Source of the DNA: Salminus brasiliensis | Taxonomy: Eukaryota; Chordata; Actinopteri; Characiformes; Bryconidae | Assembly (NCBI RefSeq): GCF_030463535.1 | Contig: NC_132887.1 | Location: 20,424,443-20,488,442 of the forward strand | Length of the DNA: 64,000 nt | Reading direction: 5' to 3' | In this document: piece by piece, positions 50,661 through 61,392 of the stretch | How the letters are laid out: each line of letters begins with the position of its first letter | How positions within the stretch are numbered: the stretch's first letter is position 1 | Position numbers and translations under genes: made by a program | Notes under the pieces: model-generated | What the model was told of the DNA's origin: nothing | Databases searched by the model: none | The model's input: only the letters and a program-made list of their open reading frames with translations

Positions 50661-50999
50661 TTGACCTCCTGACTACCTCCTTCGCATCCTCGGCTTTGAG
50701 AAGAGTCTCTTTCCAAAACCCTGCCTCGTCAGTTTAGGCAATTAGCTATTACACACTTATTTGAATAGTGTGTGAGTCTGCACAGTTACATTGTGTGGTT
50801 CTGTTACAGTGTTCCCACACTGCCGGTCCAGGGAGGCAGACAGTAAGCCAGCAGCAGCGTGTGTGTCTGCTTTATTGGGTTGGCTATTTTGATCTTAAGT
50901 ACTCAAAGCAAACTCTCACTTCACTTCAGACACTTTAAGACTTCCCGTGGCATGTTTATAAAAAGAACAGTGTAAAGAGAGGCCTAGCCCAAGAGTACA

Positions 51000-51039
51000 A
51001 CACACACACACACACACACATACACACACACACACACAG
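51000..51039. repeat. (AC)n microsatellite
   Basis: About 19 AC units with one 'at' interruption. Confidence 0.93.
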
Positions 51040-51685
51040 AGACTTTATGAGTCTCTGAGGGTCAACAAGCTGTGAACACTTTGAGAGGGTTGCAGATTTT
51101 CGCTTGCTCATGGGGTCCCACCGTCTTCACTGACAGAGGAGAAATTGTTCCACAGCTGGGGCAGCGTTGCCATGGAGATGTCCACAGTCCACCTGTCGGA
51201 TCTGCTTGACGGATGTTTAATTGCTTTTGTGCTCAAACCTTCGACACCCCCCCCCTACTCCTCCATACAGCCCCCTCAAAAAAGTAGTAGTAGGATTTGA
51301 ATGTAGGCCTTTTCTCCTGGTTCTTTTATGAACACTGGATGAAGACCTCTGTGTTCTGAATGTTTAACAGAGCTTGGAGGAGATCTTCATTAAGAGTGTA
51401 GAAACAGTCTGTTAAGGAGCCACTGATCTTCTTCATTTCAGAGGATATGTTTATTACATCTGCTCTAACAGAGTCTATGAACTCCTATATCTATAACAAA
51501 GCCGCCTTTGCTGGCCATATTTTCACAACCCCCTGAAAGTGGACTACGTCATCTGGGTAACACACAAGTTCCTTCTCCTTCAGTTGACATAAACGCAAGC
51601 ACAGAAGTACAACAGTCTGTACTGTGCCTTTATTTTTAATTGACTTTGGTTTTACTGTAGCTCTTTATAGTGGAAGCAGCCTAAT

Positions 51686-51725
51686 CCCCCCCCCCCCCCC
51701 CGTCCCCGTCCCCGTCCCCGTCCCC
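51686..51725. repeat. C16 run followed by (GTCCCC)4
   Basis: A homopolymer C run then a 6-bp tandem. Confidence 0.93.
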
Positions 51726-52555
51726 TTATACACACTAATGTCTGCAGTTTCTCATATTAAGAGGCATTTCCATCTGCTTGTATATAGCTGTAGATTATAA
51801 CCTTATACTACATCAATATGATCAATAATTAGTCAATTATAATAAGTATTATTTGAATAAAAAATAAAATAATAACAAAGTAATGGTGCAACTCCAAAAA
51901 TAAGCGGGCATAAAGGGGCATTTCTATATTTTATATTAAATCACAATCTAACACCAGTAACAAATCAATAAAATCACAATAATTTTAATAATAATAATCC
52001 AATTCACCTTGCAATGAAAAAAAAAAATTATATATGTGTGTGTGTGTGTGTATAACACAAACACACATTTTCTTTTTAGTATTTTAAGGGGTGTTTCTAC
52101 TGACCTCTACATTACTGCAGAACTGTAAATCCAATAATAATGGGATAATAATAACCCAACAATAACCCTTTTTTCCTTGTTTATGTAAAGCACTTTGGAT
52201 TGCCACTGTGTATGAAAGGTGCAATACAGATAAACTTACCTTGCCTTATGATAACAACAACCCAATACTAATAAAAATAGCCCACTATTAATCAAGTAGT
52301 AATAACAGACTAATAATAATATAAAAACACATTAACACAACAATAACCCAATAATATTACTACTACCCTGTCAAAACAAACAAACAAAAACTTAAAATAG
52401 TTGTCTGTCTTGTGGCTTAAACAATTAGTTAATTATTAAGTAACAACTAGATATTTTAAGTTCAATTGATTAAATTTTATGAAATTTTTATGAAATTAGT
52501 TAACTAATGAATGAGGGTAGCACTATTAATACACTATAAAACCAACAACAGCAAC

Positions 52556-52680
52556 TACTACTACTACTACTAATAATAATAATAATAATATTAATAATAA
52601 TGATGATGATGAAGAAGAAGAAGATAAAGAAGAATAGAAAGAAGAGGAAGATGAAGAGGAAGAAGAAGAGGAACACATTA
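52556..52680. repeat. Compound triplet repeat (ACT)(AAT)(GAT)(GAA)
   Basis: Successive triplet tracts, each differing by one base, ending in a pure purine GAA/GAG tract of about 60 bp. Confidence 0.9.
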
Positions 52681-54100
52681 GGAATACATATTACTTATGA
52701 TTTGTTTTTTTTTTTTATACATACAGTTCACATCCAGAAACGCCTAGTCGTATCATGATCCTGTAGAAATGAATTTTGACTATTTTGTTACCTAAATCTA
52801 CACAGATATGATAAGTAAATCACAGTGGAAAATTGATATAGAATATATTTTTAAAAACATAATCGCCCTATCAGTATAGCCCTCCAATGATGCCACAGCC
52901 AACCGTGTCCAGGAGTCCCAGAGGGCACAACTTGCCTCACTCTCTCTGGGTGGGAAAGATGTTTTTCCCTTTCCCCCTCATCACTCAGCACAGCGCTAGC
53001 CAGTGCAGGCATCTGTCGGCTGACGTAGCAGACCTGACAGTTAGTTAGTGTTCTCCTCCAAGCGTGTTCAGCTGTGGAATGGTGTTAAAAACGGAATCCG
53101 CTATCACATGATGCCCCTAGACTGAGAGAGTTTTCAGAATGGAGCGCTGAGGCCTAGCGATGATCTCCTCAAACTTGATGAACAGGCAGTTAGACTGTTG
53201 TGCCACCTTAGAGCTGTGAAACTACACTATATCACAGCTTGAGAGTGGCGCAACTGTCTAACAGCCTGCTTGTCAAGAGACAGAGCGAATCCCATCGACT
53301 TCACAGTCCTCAATTGGCAAAAGACCTGAAAAAGGAAGGCCTCCCCCAGTGTGATAGGGGACGTTCTTACCTGCAGGGTAATAAGCAAGGGAAATAAACA
53401 GTAAATAAATGCATGGCACACAGGAACACAGACTGGAAAAGTTAACTCATGGTCTCTGACTTCTGCGCTATATACTGTACACGACAAGGCCCAGGCACAC
53501 ACTGACCTTTCCCCAACTTTCCATCTGCACTCCCGTCTCCCAAAGTTTTCGAAGTTTGCTCTTTTTGGCTGTCTATTCTGAGATCAAAAAGGGAATATCA
53601 ATTCACAGGATTGGTAAATAATGCATCCTCCACGCACTCCCAGCACCGCTGCACCCGAGGACGGCCAGAAACAGCATTCTAGAGCTTTCTGTTCTCAGCA
53701 GCAACGGGCCTCCAATCCACGGTAGGCCTCTCAGAGAGTAAACTCAGTAAATAATTCAGTCTGCCCCTCCTTCTTAAACCCAGCACAAGGCCCTCCAAAC
53801 TGCTGAGTCACCAAGCTTCTTTTCACGCATCCACTCATCATCTGTATCTGCTCCGCTAGCAGGTGTTCAGCAGAGAGCTAACTCTATTCTATTTGCTAAT
53901 GCTGTTAGTGGTCAGAAAGCAGCATACTTGCTAGATGTACATACTTGCTATACAATGCAGATGAATCATCTAACCAGGTTTGGCCCCAACTTCCTCCTGT
54001 AGGTCACAGCGTCGCTACTGTTCAGCTCAATGAGTAGATTAGACTTTATTTGTGTAGTTATGGATCAAATCTCATAACTAACTCTCATTTTCTCTTTTCA

Positions 54101-54132
54101 TACACACACACACATGCACACACACATATATA
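54101..54132. repeat. (CA)n microsatellite
   Basis: CA run with one 'tg' interruption, leading into TATATA. Confidence 0.9.
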
Positions 54133-54404
54133 AAGCTGCTTAATCCAACCCAAGAACTCCTCCATCCATTTATCTCTGCTGTTGTTGAAGCATTTTTTCT
54201 ATTAAAGCTTCTGTGTAAAAGTTCTCAAAACTAAAAAAGCTAAGAACGGATTCCCCTAGCCAGTTTATTAGGCATACACACATTCGGTTGTTCTCCCACC
54301 ATGCTATTCAAGGCCGTGCTAGCTAACATTTTACCTTGTAAGTAATCACAGAATATTGTTGTAATTATTGTGATGAAACGTTTTAATAGATTGACACCAC
54401 TATA

Positions 54405-54920
54405 TATACAGTGTATCACAAAAGTGAGTACACCCCTCACATTTCGGCAAGTATATCTTTTCATGGGACAACACTGACAAAATGACACTTTGACACAATG
54501 AAAAGTAGTCTCAGAGAGTTCTTTGCCATGAGGTGCCATGTTGGAACTTTCAGTGACCAGTATGAGAGAGTGTGAGAGCTGTACTACAAAATTGAACACG
54601 CCTGCTCCCTATGCACACCTGAGACCTAATAACACTAACATTAATGAGTCACAAAATGACAAGCAGTGCTCAATTTGGACATTTAGGGGTGTAGTCTCTT
54701 AGGGGGGTGTACTCACTTTCGTTGCTGGTGGTTTAGACATTAATGACTGTATAGTGAGTTATTTTGAGGGAAGAATAAATTTACACTGTTATATAAGCTG
54801 CACACAGACTACTTTTCATTGTATCAAAGTGTCATTTTTTGTCAGTGTTGTCCCATGAAAAGATATACTTAAATATCTGCAGAAATGTGAGGGGTGTACT
54901 CACTTTTGTAATACACTGTA
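54405..54920. mobile_element. Long-TIR mariner-type MITE
   Basis: The left end 'cagtgtatcacaaaagtgag' is matched by an inverted right end (cttttgtaatacactg), and the match continues inwards for about 100 bp, including 'tatcttttcatgggacaaca' against its complement near 54850. Ends sit at TA dinucleotides, as expected for Tc1/mariner. The interior of about 300 bp has no transposase. Confidence 0.85.
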
Positions 54921-56311
54921 TATAAATATATGTATATATGTGTGTATGTATGTATTGGCCTCTTGAGCAGCCTTCTTAATGCTCTACACATAGTTTAATG
55001 TAAAGAACAGCATCAGTTCAACAGTTATCTATGTATCTATGCTGCCCCCTAGGAGCCCCAAATGGTAACAGTTTAATAGTAAAACCATAAAATCCCTCTT
55101 GGCCAAATTTCTAAAGGGCCCGTATCCCACAGCAATCCAACATATATAGATTTTTTTTCCCTGAGACCAATATATGTCATTCATTTGTGTTTATGGCCCA
55201 AAACCAGTCATATATCATTTTTACATGACCATTTTATAACCCCTTGTTATCCTATTCAGGGTTTTTTACTCAAACTCAGCACACACAATAGCAGTAATGT
55301 TCAAACTCACAGCCCTTTATCAGGAATCCACAAGTTCGCATTTGCCTTGCAAATCCAGTCGAGCAGGATATCACCTTGTCCTCCTGATTTCTGAATCATG
55401 TGAGAATACACTCCCACACAAAAACTGAAAAACCTGACTGTACAAAAAGGGTCATTGGACCATTCCATATTGCCAGGTAGGCTGGGCCACTTTTGTGCAG
55501 TAGCACTTTTGTGCTACTGAAGAGTTTTGCCAGTGGTCTACCAATACACTACCATGCCAACTTCCCCAATCATTACCTAGACTCCTGGTCTTTCCTGAAA
55601 ATGTATCAGCTAGTGCTGGTTCTTCCTATTCACAAACTATGCAAGTAGTGCTTGGGCCCCTCACCTGCAGCAAGTAAGATTGGCATCATACATTTGCATC
55701 TTTCCACTCATTTGGGTTCAAGGGTTATATAGTAAAAGCAATGGTTCTTAATTGATAAAAAATCACTTGGATTGGATTTGGAGCTTCAGGTTGGTGGAGA
55801 TCTTCTTCAGTACTTCTTCAGTACTATTTTCTAAAGCTACATTTAGAACGATTTGTTATTCAAGTTCAAGGAAAAAACACAGCAGGAGAAGTACTGGGTG
55901 AACATGATGAGCAGCAGCAGATGATCGTGAAGGAGGGATTAAGGAATATTACGCAAAGGTTAAATGTGACCTCGGTGGAGGATGTAAACATGGGTAAGTC
56001 GGGGTGGGTGGTACACTAAGTCATGTGCAGGTAGATTCTTGGGTATTATTGTTTGGAAGTGAATCCAGTGTTGACCAGAGAAGGATGAGTTCCTTGTTTT
56101 AGTCTTGGTTCCTCTGACATTTTCTATTTCTTAGTTGTTGTTTTTTGTCACTGTCATGCTTGTCTTACTCTGTAGGCCCAAGATTGCTGGTTGTTGCTTG
56201 GTGACGGGGGCAGATATAAAATGTATGATAAAAATATTTGATACATGATTGATATTTCATTCTATTGGAACTAACACAGCATCACTGGACAACTTAACAT
56301 GCTTGGAGAAA

Positions 56312-56468
56312 AGAAGGTAGAGGAGGGCCATCCTATCCAACTTGAACAATCGAGGCCAGTTATGTTCTGCAGGACTCCTGGCCAAGAATTGCTGTGGCAT
56401 CACTGGGGGTCAAACCAGTAATCTCCTAATGACAGAGCCAGCGCTTAGATAGCTGCACCACTCTGAAG
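56312..56468 (-). mobile_element. tRNA-derived SINE, family B, second copy
   Basis: 'gctgtggcatcactgggggt' and 'agagccagcgcttagatagc' align with the 47.7 kb copy. Confidence 0.6.
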
Positions 56469-57534
56469 TATGTTTTTGAAACGTTAGCAACCTTTACATG
56501 AAATGTGATGAGTGATGAAACGTAACTAATTACTGAATTACTGAATAGCAATGCTAAGTGTTATAGCAGATAGCATGTATACTGAGAATATACTGAATTT
56601 GTTGGTATGGCTTCGTTAGCAAACCTGAGCATCATCTACACAACTATTCTGTATGATACCGAAGATGTGCATTGTTCCATCCACACATTTGCCCTAAATT
56701 GCCTAAACTAACCAATGGGAACGATGAAGGAAAGATGACATAAAATAGTGTGTCACACTGGAATGAATGCAGGCCTCAGCCATATCTCCTGTCACCTCCC
56801 GAGAAAGCCACTTGGTGGCACTCTCTGACCGCAAAGTCCAGAGAAACTTGCAAGAAACAGCTCCCTCTCAATCTTTCTTCTTCCTTCCTTTCCTTTATAT
56901 TGTGTATCACTTGTTCTATAAGTACAACGACCCTGTTTTGGTACGCCAGCTCTAGTCCAGAACAGTAGTGCTGGGAAAGTACTACATAGTACTGCACAGT
57001 CTGTCCCAGCTTCTCTTATTCAGTTTGCCACAGAGTGGGCTCATGATATCTGGATCAGCTCTGTATTATTTGATTAGGAAAAAAAAAAGCCCAAACAGTG
57101 TTATCTCAGATCTAGACTTATTTACCCACAACTCGGAAGATGATGACAGCCTGAGAAGGATTAGGAAGAAGCAGGCTCCCTGAGGGCCTAGACATAGAGA
57201 GCAAGAAGGCCATATCCGAAGCTTTACTGGGCTGAGAGAGTGAGAGCAAATGCTACAGTCATTTATTTCTTATTGCAACACAACAGAGTGCTCTCTTCCA
57301 TCCTGTACAAATGAGAGATGTGTCTGTATGTTTCAATAAAGTAGTTGTACAAGTCTTGTAGTATTTGGACCAGTCGTCTCGAACCCTTGTCCTAGAACAA
57401 AGGTGTGACCTCAGGGGCCGGAGTTCAGCTCAGTTTCTACACCTGCTGATTTACAGGTGAGTAGAATCGGGTGTGTTTGACCAGAAAGAGCACAGAACTG
57501 TGCAGGAACCCAACCCTTCAAGACCGGATTTGCC

Positions 57535-57960
57535 AAGCCCTGGCCTAGAGAGTTGCCTTCCTGCAGGTTTCAACTCCAGCCCTAATCTAACACACCCCAT
57601 TCAGCCAATCAGGGACTTCTGAAGGCTGTGATTAGTTGGTGTCAATCTGCGTTCTTGTCCGGACTTCAGAAGTTCATATGTACCAAAGTACGCTTCGAAT
57701 GGCCGGGTGTGTTCTTGCTCCTGCCGTGTTATCGAGGAGAGGATGCATCAGGACGTGACTTGTGTGGACTTGGCACAGCCAAACATCCCAGAATGCATCA
57801 CACACCACGCTGCTGTTCCCATTGCAGAATTGCCGTACTGTGTCCTCCCTACCAGCGGCTCACAAGTTGAGCTTGCCAGGTCAGTACTACCAAGTACACC
57901 AGGCTGAACTCTGCTCTAAAGTCTGCAGGAAGGACACTTTCTAGGAGAAGGGGTGGTGAC
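57535..57960. mobile_element. Non-autonomous DNA element with inverted 'ctgcaggaagg' ends
   Basis: 'agagttgccttcctgcaggt' at the left and 'ctgcaggaaggacactttct' (57924-57943) at the right are inverted copies. The interior looks like another repeat inserted later (gttcttgtccggacttcaga). No clear target duplication was found. A related scrap lies at 57370-57535. Confidence 0.5.
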
Positions 57961-58089
57961 CACTGATTTAGAAATTAGCGTAACACTAATGATGGGGCAC
58001 AATGTAACTATTGTAAATGAACTACCATGAAAAAAGAATGATATGCATTGTGATACTAAAAAATACAGGAAATTTCACCTGATTTGACC

Positions 58090-58260
58090 AGAAATCAATG
58101 ACCCAACACTCAACAGGTTTCCACAGGACACGTAAAAAAGTCTCCTACAGTCCTAAAGTGTCATCACCTGACCCACAGGTAGCTCTTGCCACAGCTGATG
58201 TCAAAGTACAGCAGCTACCATCAGAAATGGACTTCAGGGGAGTGGTACAAGCAGGAACAA
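58090..58260 (+). mobile_element. Tc1-like remnant, family 3
   Basis: 'cctaaagtgtcatcacctga' and 'gctcttgccacagctgatgt' match 59180-59235 and belong to the central transposase part of the element seen at 24.8 kb. Confidence 0.65.
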
Positions 58261-58324
58261 GACGCAAAGCTTTTCTTTTGTTTATTTGTTGTTGTCCATT
58301 TAACTTCCATTTAAGGTTGGAGTA

Positions 58325-58482
58325 AAATAAATGATATCGGGCAGATCTAATCTGCTTCTGGTAGCACAACGTGTTCCATATCATTTGTCGCTGCTTCGGA
58401 CGTTGGACGTCCCGTGATGAGACTGTTGTGAATGCGCACACTGCAGTGGCGATGCTGAATTGATATATTGTGCAGCCCTAAT
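58325..58482. mobile_element. hAT-like element end
   Basis: Ends 'atattgtgcagccctaat', the inverted 'agggctgcacaatat' terminus widespread in fish hAT elements, preceded by the usual cga-rich subterminal region. Confidence 0.6.
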
Positions 58483-58589
58483 GGGCAGACAGGCAAAGTA
58501 AATGAAAATAGGCCTCTGTATAGACGGGGGGTCTTGCTCACTGGGGGTCTTTGATCCTTCATGTTGTTTCTTATTTATCTCTGTCTTTT

Positions 58590-58675
58590 ACTAATTATGT
58601 AAAGCTGTTGTGATGACAACAGTTGTAAAAAGCACTGTACAAATAAATTTGACTTGACTTGACTCGACTATAGAT
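58590..58675 (+). mobile_element. LINE/SINE 3' tail
   Basis: 'agctgttgtgatgacaacag' then 'aagcactgtacaaataaatt' and (TGACT)n, a standard fish retroelement tail. Confidence 0.65.
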
Positions 58676-59039
58676 TCACAGATTCACATGAACTGTTGGC
58701 ACTGGAAATGAAGACGCATCCATCCTGCAACAGTTCAAATCTTGCCTCTCGTAATGCAGAATCCTTTTAACAGGGTTGTAGATGTTGATTGATACTCAAT
58801 ACTCAATACTCAATATTAATCAAGCATATTTCTTTTTTTAGATATTATGCTGGGCTGTCTTTCACTATGGTCGTGTGAGAAAACTTAGCACACTCCATTA
58901 AAACCTGTGTCTTCAACATATTTAAACATATGGTCATTTAATATTAATTTGAATTATATTGCGAGATGGACGGAACATAACTAAACAACTGAAGAAAAAG
59001 GTAGGACAGCCCTATTTATTACCACCTCAAATGCCTTAA

Positions 59040-59250
59040 CTTAGAAGCAGGTGCTCCACATCAGCTGCGGATGATTAGAACATGGTTAGGGGGGATTCTG
59101 GAGGAGCCTGTCTAACTGAAACTTCAGATCGTTGAAATGAGTGGGATCATAATGGCGAGACTCAAAGAGCTCTCTGAGATCCTAAAATGTCATCACGGGC
59201 CCTACAGGCAGCTCTTGCCACAGCCTCTACCATCAGAAAGGGGGACTTCA
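59040..59250 (+). mobile_element. Tc1-like remnant, family 3, internally deleted
   Basis: 'atgagtgggatcataatggc' and 'caaagagctctctgag' (transposase start) join directly to 'atcctaaaatgtcatcacgg' (central part). Most of the DNA-binding domain is deleted. Confidence 0.7.
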
Positions 59251-59254
59251 GGGG

Positions 59255-59510
59255 AGTGGTAATGAGAGGCAGTGGCAGGATTGTTCGATACCCAGCCTCG
59301 GCAAGCTGCCACTGTTGGGCCCTTCAGAGCAAGGCCGCAGCAGTGGCTGCCCATCGCTCCAGGCACGTGTGCTCACTGACCACTGTGTGTACTGTGTTTC
59401 ACTGGTGTGTATGAGTGTGTGTGTGCGTTCACTACACGGATGGGATAAAAAGCGGACCCCAAAATCCATCTGTGTCTGTGACAAACGGTGCATATGGATA
59501 TGGTTGTCTA
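59255..59510 (+). mobile_element. tRNA-derived SINE, family C, second copy
   Basis: B box-like 'ttgttcgataccc', then 'ctgttgggcccttcagagca', 'cccatcgctccaggcacgtg' and a 'gatgggataaaaagcgga' tail region. It matches the inverted 44.1 kb copy. Confidence 0.68.
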
Positions 59511-59643
59511 CAAGCAGAGAGACGACACAACCTTTAAACATCATTATTATTATTATTTTTTTTTACAATTTAACTTACTAAACTAACAATCTCATAACTT
59601 TTTTTTAATATTTAAGCTGATTAGAAAAAAAAAGTAAAACGTT

Positions 59644-59684
59644 TTATTATATATATATATATATATATATATATTATGTTATAT

Positions 59685-59757
<73 letters not shown>
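59644..59757. repeat. (TA)n tract next to mboat2 promoter
   Basis: About 114 bp of TA repeats with a short interrupted zone at 59672-59690. Confidence 0.97.
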
Positions 59758-59759
<2 letters not shown>

Positions 59760-59760
<1 letters not shown>

Positions 59761-59957
59761 AGTTAGGTGGTGGGGGGCATGTGCTGGGCGGTGTTTGGCT
59801 GTAGTGGAGAGGATGGGCCGCTGACTCCTCCCCCGGTCTCCAGCCTCCCTCACTTCACTGACTGGGAGCTGTTGCGCGCCTGTCAGCCGCCCAGCAGAAA
59901 CAGTAAGTAACAGCATCGGAGCGCAGAGGAGAGGAGAGGAAGAGGAGGAGGAGAGGA

Positions 59958-60002
<45 letters not shown>

Positions 60003-60082
60003 GAGTCTGGGAGAGGGATTTCTGTTGGGATTTTACTAAAACGGGAGTCTGGATCAAGACTAGAGGGGACTGACGAAGAACC
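59760..60082 (+). promoter_or_regulatory. mboat2: mboat2 promoter and 5' UTR
   Basis: This is a GC-richer block directly upstream of the mboat2 ATG, with GC-box-like ggcgg and ctccccc motifs at 59787-59835 and several CpGs at 59870-59925. A purine tract (GAGGA then (GA)n, 59926-59999) probably forms part of the 5' UTR. No ATG occurs between about 59815 and the start codon, so no upstream ORF is expected. A donor-like cagtaagt at 59900-59907 could mark an alternative non-coding first exon. No TATA box is evident, although a long (TA)n tract abuts the block on its 5' side. Confidence 0.6.
59958..59998 (+). repeat. (GA)n in mboat2 5' UTR region
   Basis: GA run preceded by GGA-rich sequence, ending 85 bp before the ATG. 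Confidence 0.95.
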
Positions 60083-60163
60083 ATGGCTACGGAGACGACG
60101 TCTTGCACGGGCTCCACTTTGCTGCAGCCCATCAGCGAGATGATCGACCTTCCCCTGGACCAG
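60083..60163 (+). CDS. mboat2: mboat2 coding exon 1 (N-terminus of lysophospholipid acyltransferase 2)
   Basis: MBOAT2 is a multi-pass endoplasmic reticulum acyltransferase that re-acylates lysophospholipids (mainly lyso-PE and lyso-PC) with unsaturated acyl-CoA in the Lands cycle. The exon encodes 27 residues, MATETTSCTGSTLLQPISEM then IDLPLDQ. This resembles the vertebrate MBOAT2 N-terminus (MATT...GSTLLQP...LP.DQ) just before the first membrane span. The ATG has a strong context (A at -3, G at +4). The exon ends in phase 0 at CAG, followed by a GTAGGT donor (60164-60169). This agrees with the family sequence, where the following residues are VNF. The catalytic His/Asn region lies in later exons outside the window. 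MBOAT1 is the main alternative, but the N-terminus and the asap2 neighbour favour MBOAT2. The a or b duplicate is undetermined. Confidence 0.92.
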
Positions 60164-60220
60164 GTAGGTATCTAGCTGCTAGCGTTCAAATCGCTCATGC
60201 TCTCGTTTTTAAGCTGCACT

Positions 60221-60355
60221 GTTTGTTTGTTTGTTTGTTTGTTTGTTTGTTTCTTCAGCTTATTAACACATTAGCTAGTAACCAACTGCATAGCTAGCTA
60301 GCTAACACAACCTGAACAGCTGACGGTAACTAAGCTAGCTAACTAGCTAGCTAAC
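60221..60355. repeat. (GTTT)8 and TAGC-rich patch
   Basis: (GTTT)n at 60221-60252, then overlapping 'ctagctagctaa' repeats at 60271-60355, close to the mboat2 exon 1 donor. Confidence 0.9.
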
Positions 60356-60923
60356 ACTAACTAACCTATAGATACCTCAGAGCGAGAGCTAGCGACCGTC
60401 CCCAGGGCTCAAGTGTGTTTTCATGAAGATGTCGAAACGTCTGCCAAGTCAAGCCTCCTGTTTTGGAGCATTTTGGACCAACTCCTGCCACCCTTACCCC
60501 TTTCATATTTCATTTTTCCAGACGCTGAAGTTCCAGCTAGCTGGGAGGGATGGCCAGCGATAACAGGCTCGAGCTGAGGAGCGCTAGCTCGAGCTGTCTT
60601 TAGCTAGCTAACCTAACTACAGCAGCACGGACGATGTCCACGCTAGCCTGTTTACACAGCTCTGCTACTGGCAGAAACGGCAGGGAGAGCAAATGTCGTC
60701 CTTCTGAAACCAAGACAGTCATATTTCGGAGATATGCCCGTCATCCTCGTCACGTTTTCGAGCTGTGAAGGCAGTGGAAAGCAGTGGAAAGCAGTGGAAA
60801 GCAGTCGAGGGCCGTCTCCTCGCACTAATTTTAGAAGCCAGCAGGAGCTAGTTATATGGGTCACTGTTTAATGAATTGGCGAAAGCTTTGTCTCTGACAT
60901 TAAGGAGAGTTGAGGGCACCCCC

Positions 60924-60970
60924 CTGCACCCTCACCCTCACCCTCACCCTTACCCTTACCCTCACTCTCC
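60924..60970. repeat. (CCCTCA)n / (CCCTTA)n tract
   Basis: Six-base tandem units, about seven copies. Confidence 0.9.
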
Positions 60971-61392
60971 TCGACAGACATGTGAACTTTCTACCACTGG
61001 AGACAGTGAGCAGCAGGCTTTCCTGTTCCTTTCCTTTTTGCTGGTGCTGTTCATGTGACCAGCTGTCAGTCAGACTTGTCAGACTTGACAGTTTAGAGAG
61101 ACTTTAATGGAGCTACGAGCTACGAAGCCTTCAGGTACCTTCAGGTATCGTAAGAAACACGCTCCCTGCAGTCTTTCTTTCCCTGCACTGAAGGATCTCC
61201 CACTCACATGGCAGGATCATCCAGATCAGGCTTGTCTTGGAGTTGTGTTGTGGGTGCGTCTCACCCCAGCACTTGGCTTGCCGAGTGAATTATTGATGAT
61301 CCTGCCTTAGATCGGATGATCCACGGCTCTTCTCAGTGACCAGGCGTGTAAATGATGGCCCTCTTACAACCGCTTCACTTTGCTTTGTGCGC

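Larger units (their letters stand above)
38641..59759. other. Intergenic region between divergent asap2 and mboat2
   Basis: About 21 kb with no recognisable coding gene. Open frames up to 132 codons (for example minus 39425-39823) have no recognisable family and no coding-like structure. The region holds LINE 3' tails, two SINE families, a long-TIR MITE, Tc1 remnants, purine-rich tandem tracts and microsatellites. A distal enhancer or lncRNA role for the unique parts cannot be judged from sequence alone. Confidence 0.75.

Noticed and set aside
60924..60970. Interstitial telomere repeat
   Set aside because: Units are CCCTCA and CCCTTA, not the vertebrate CCCTAA.
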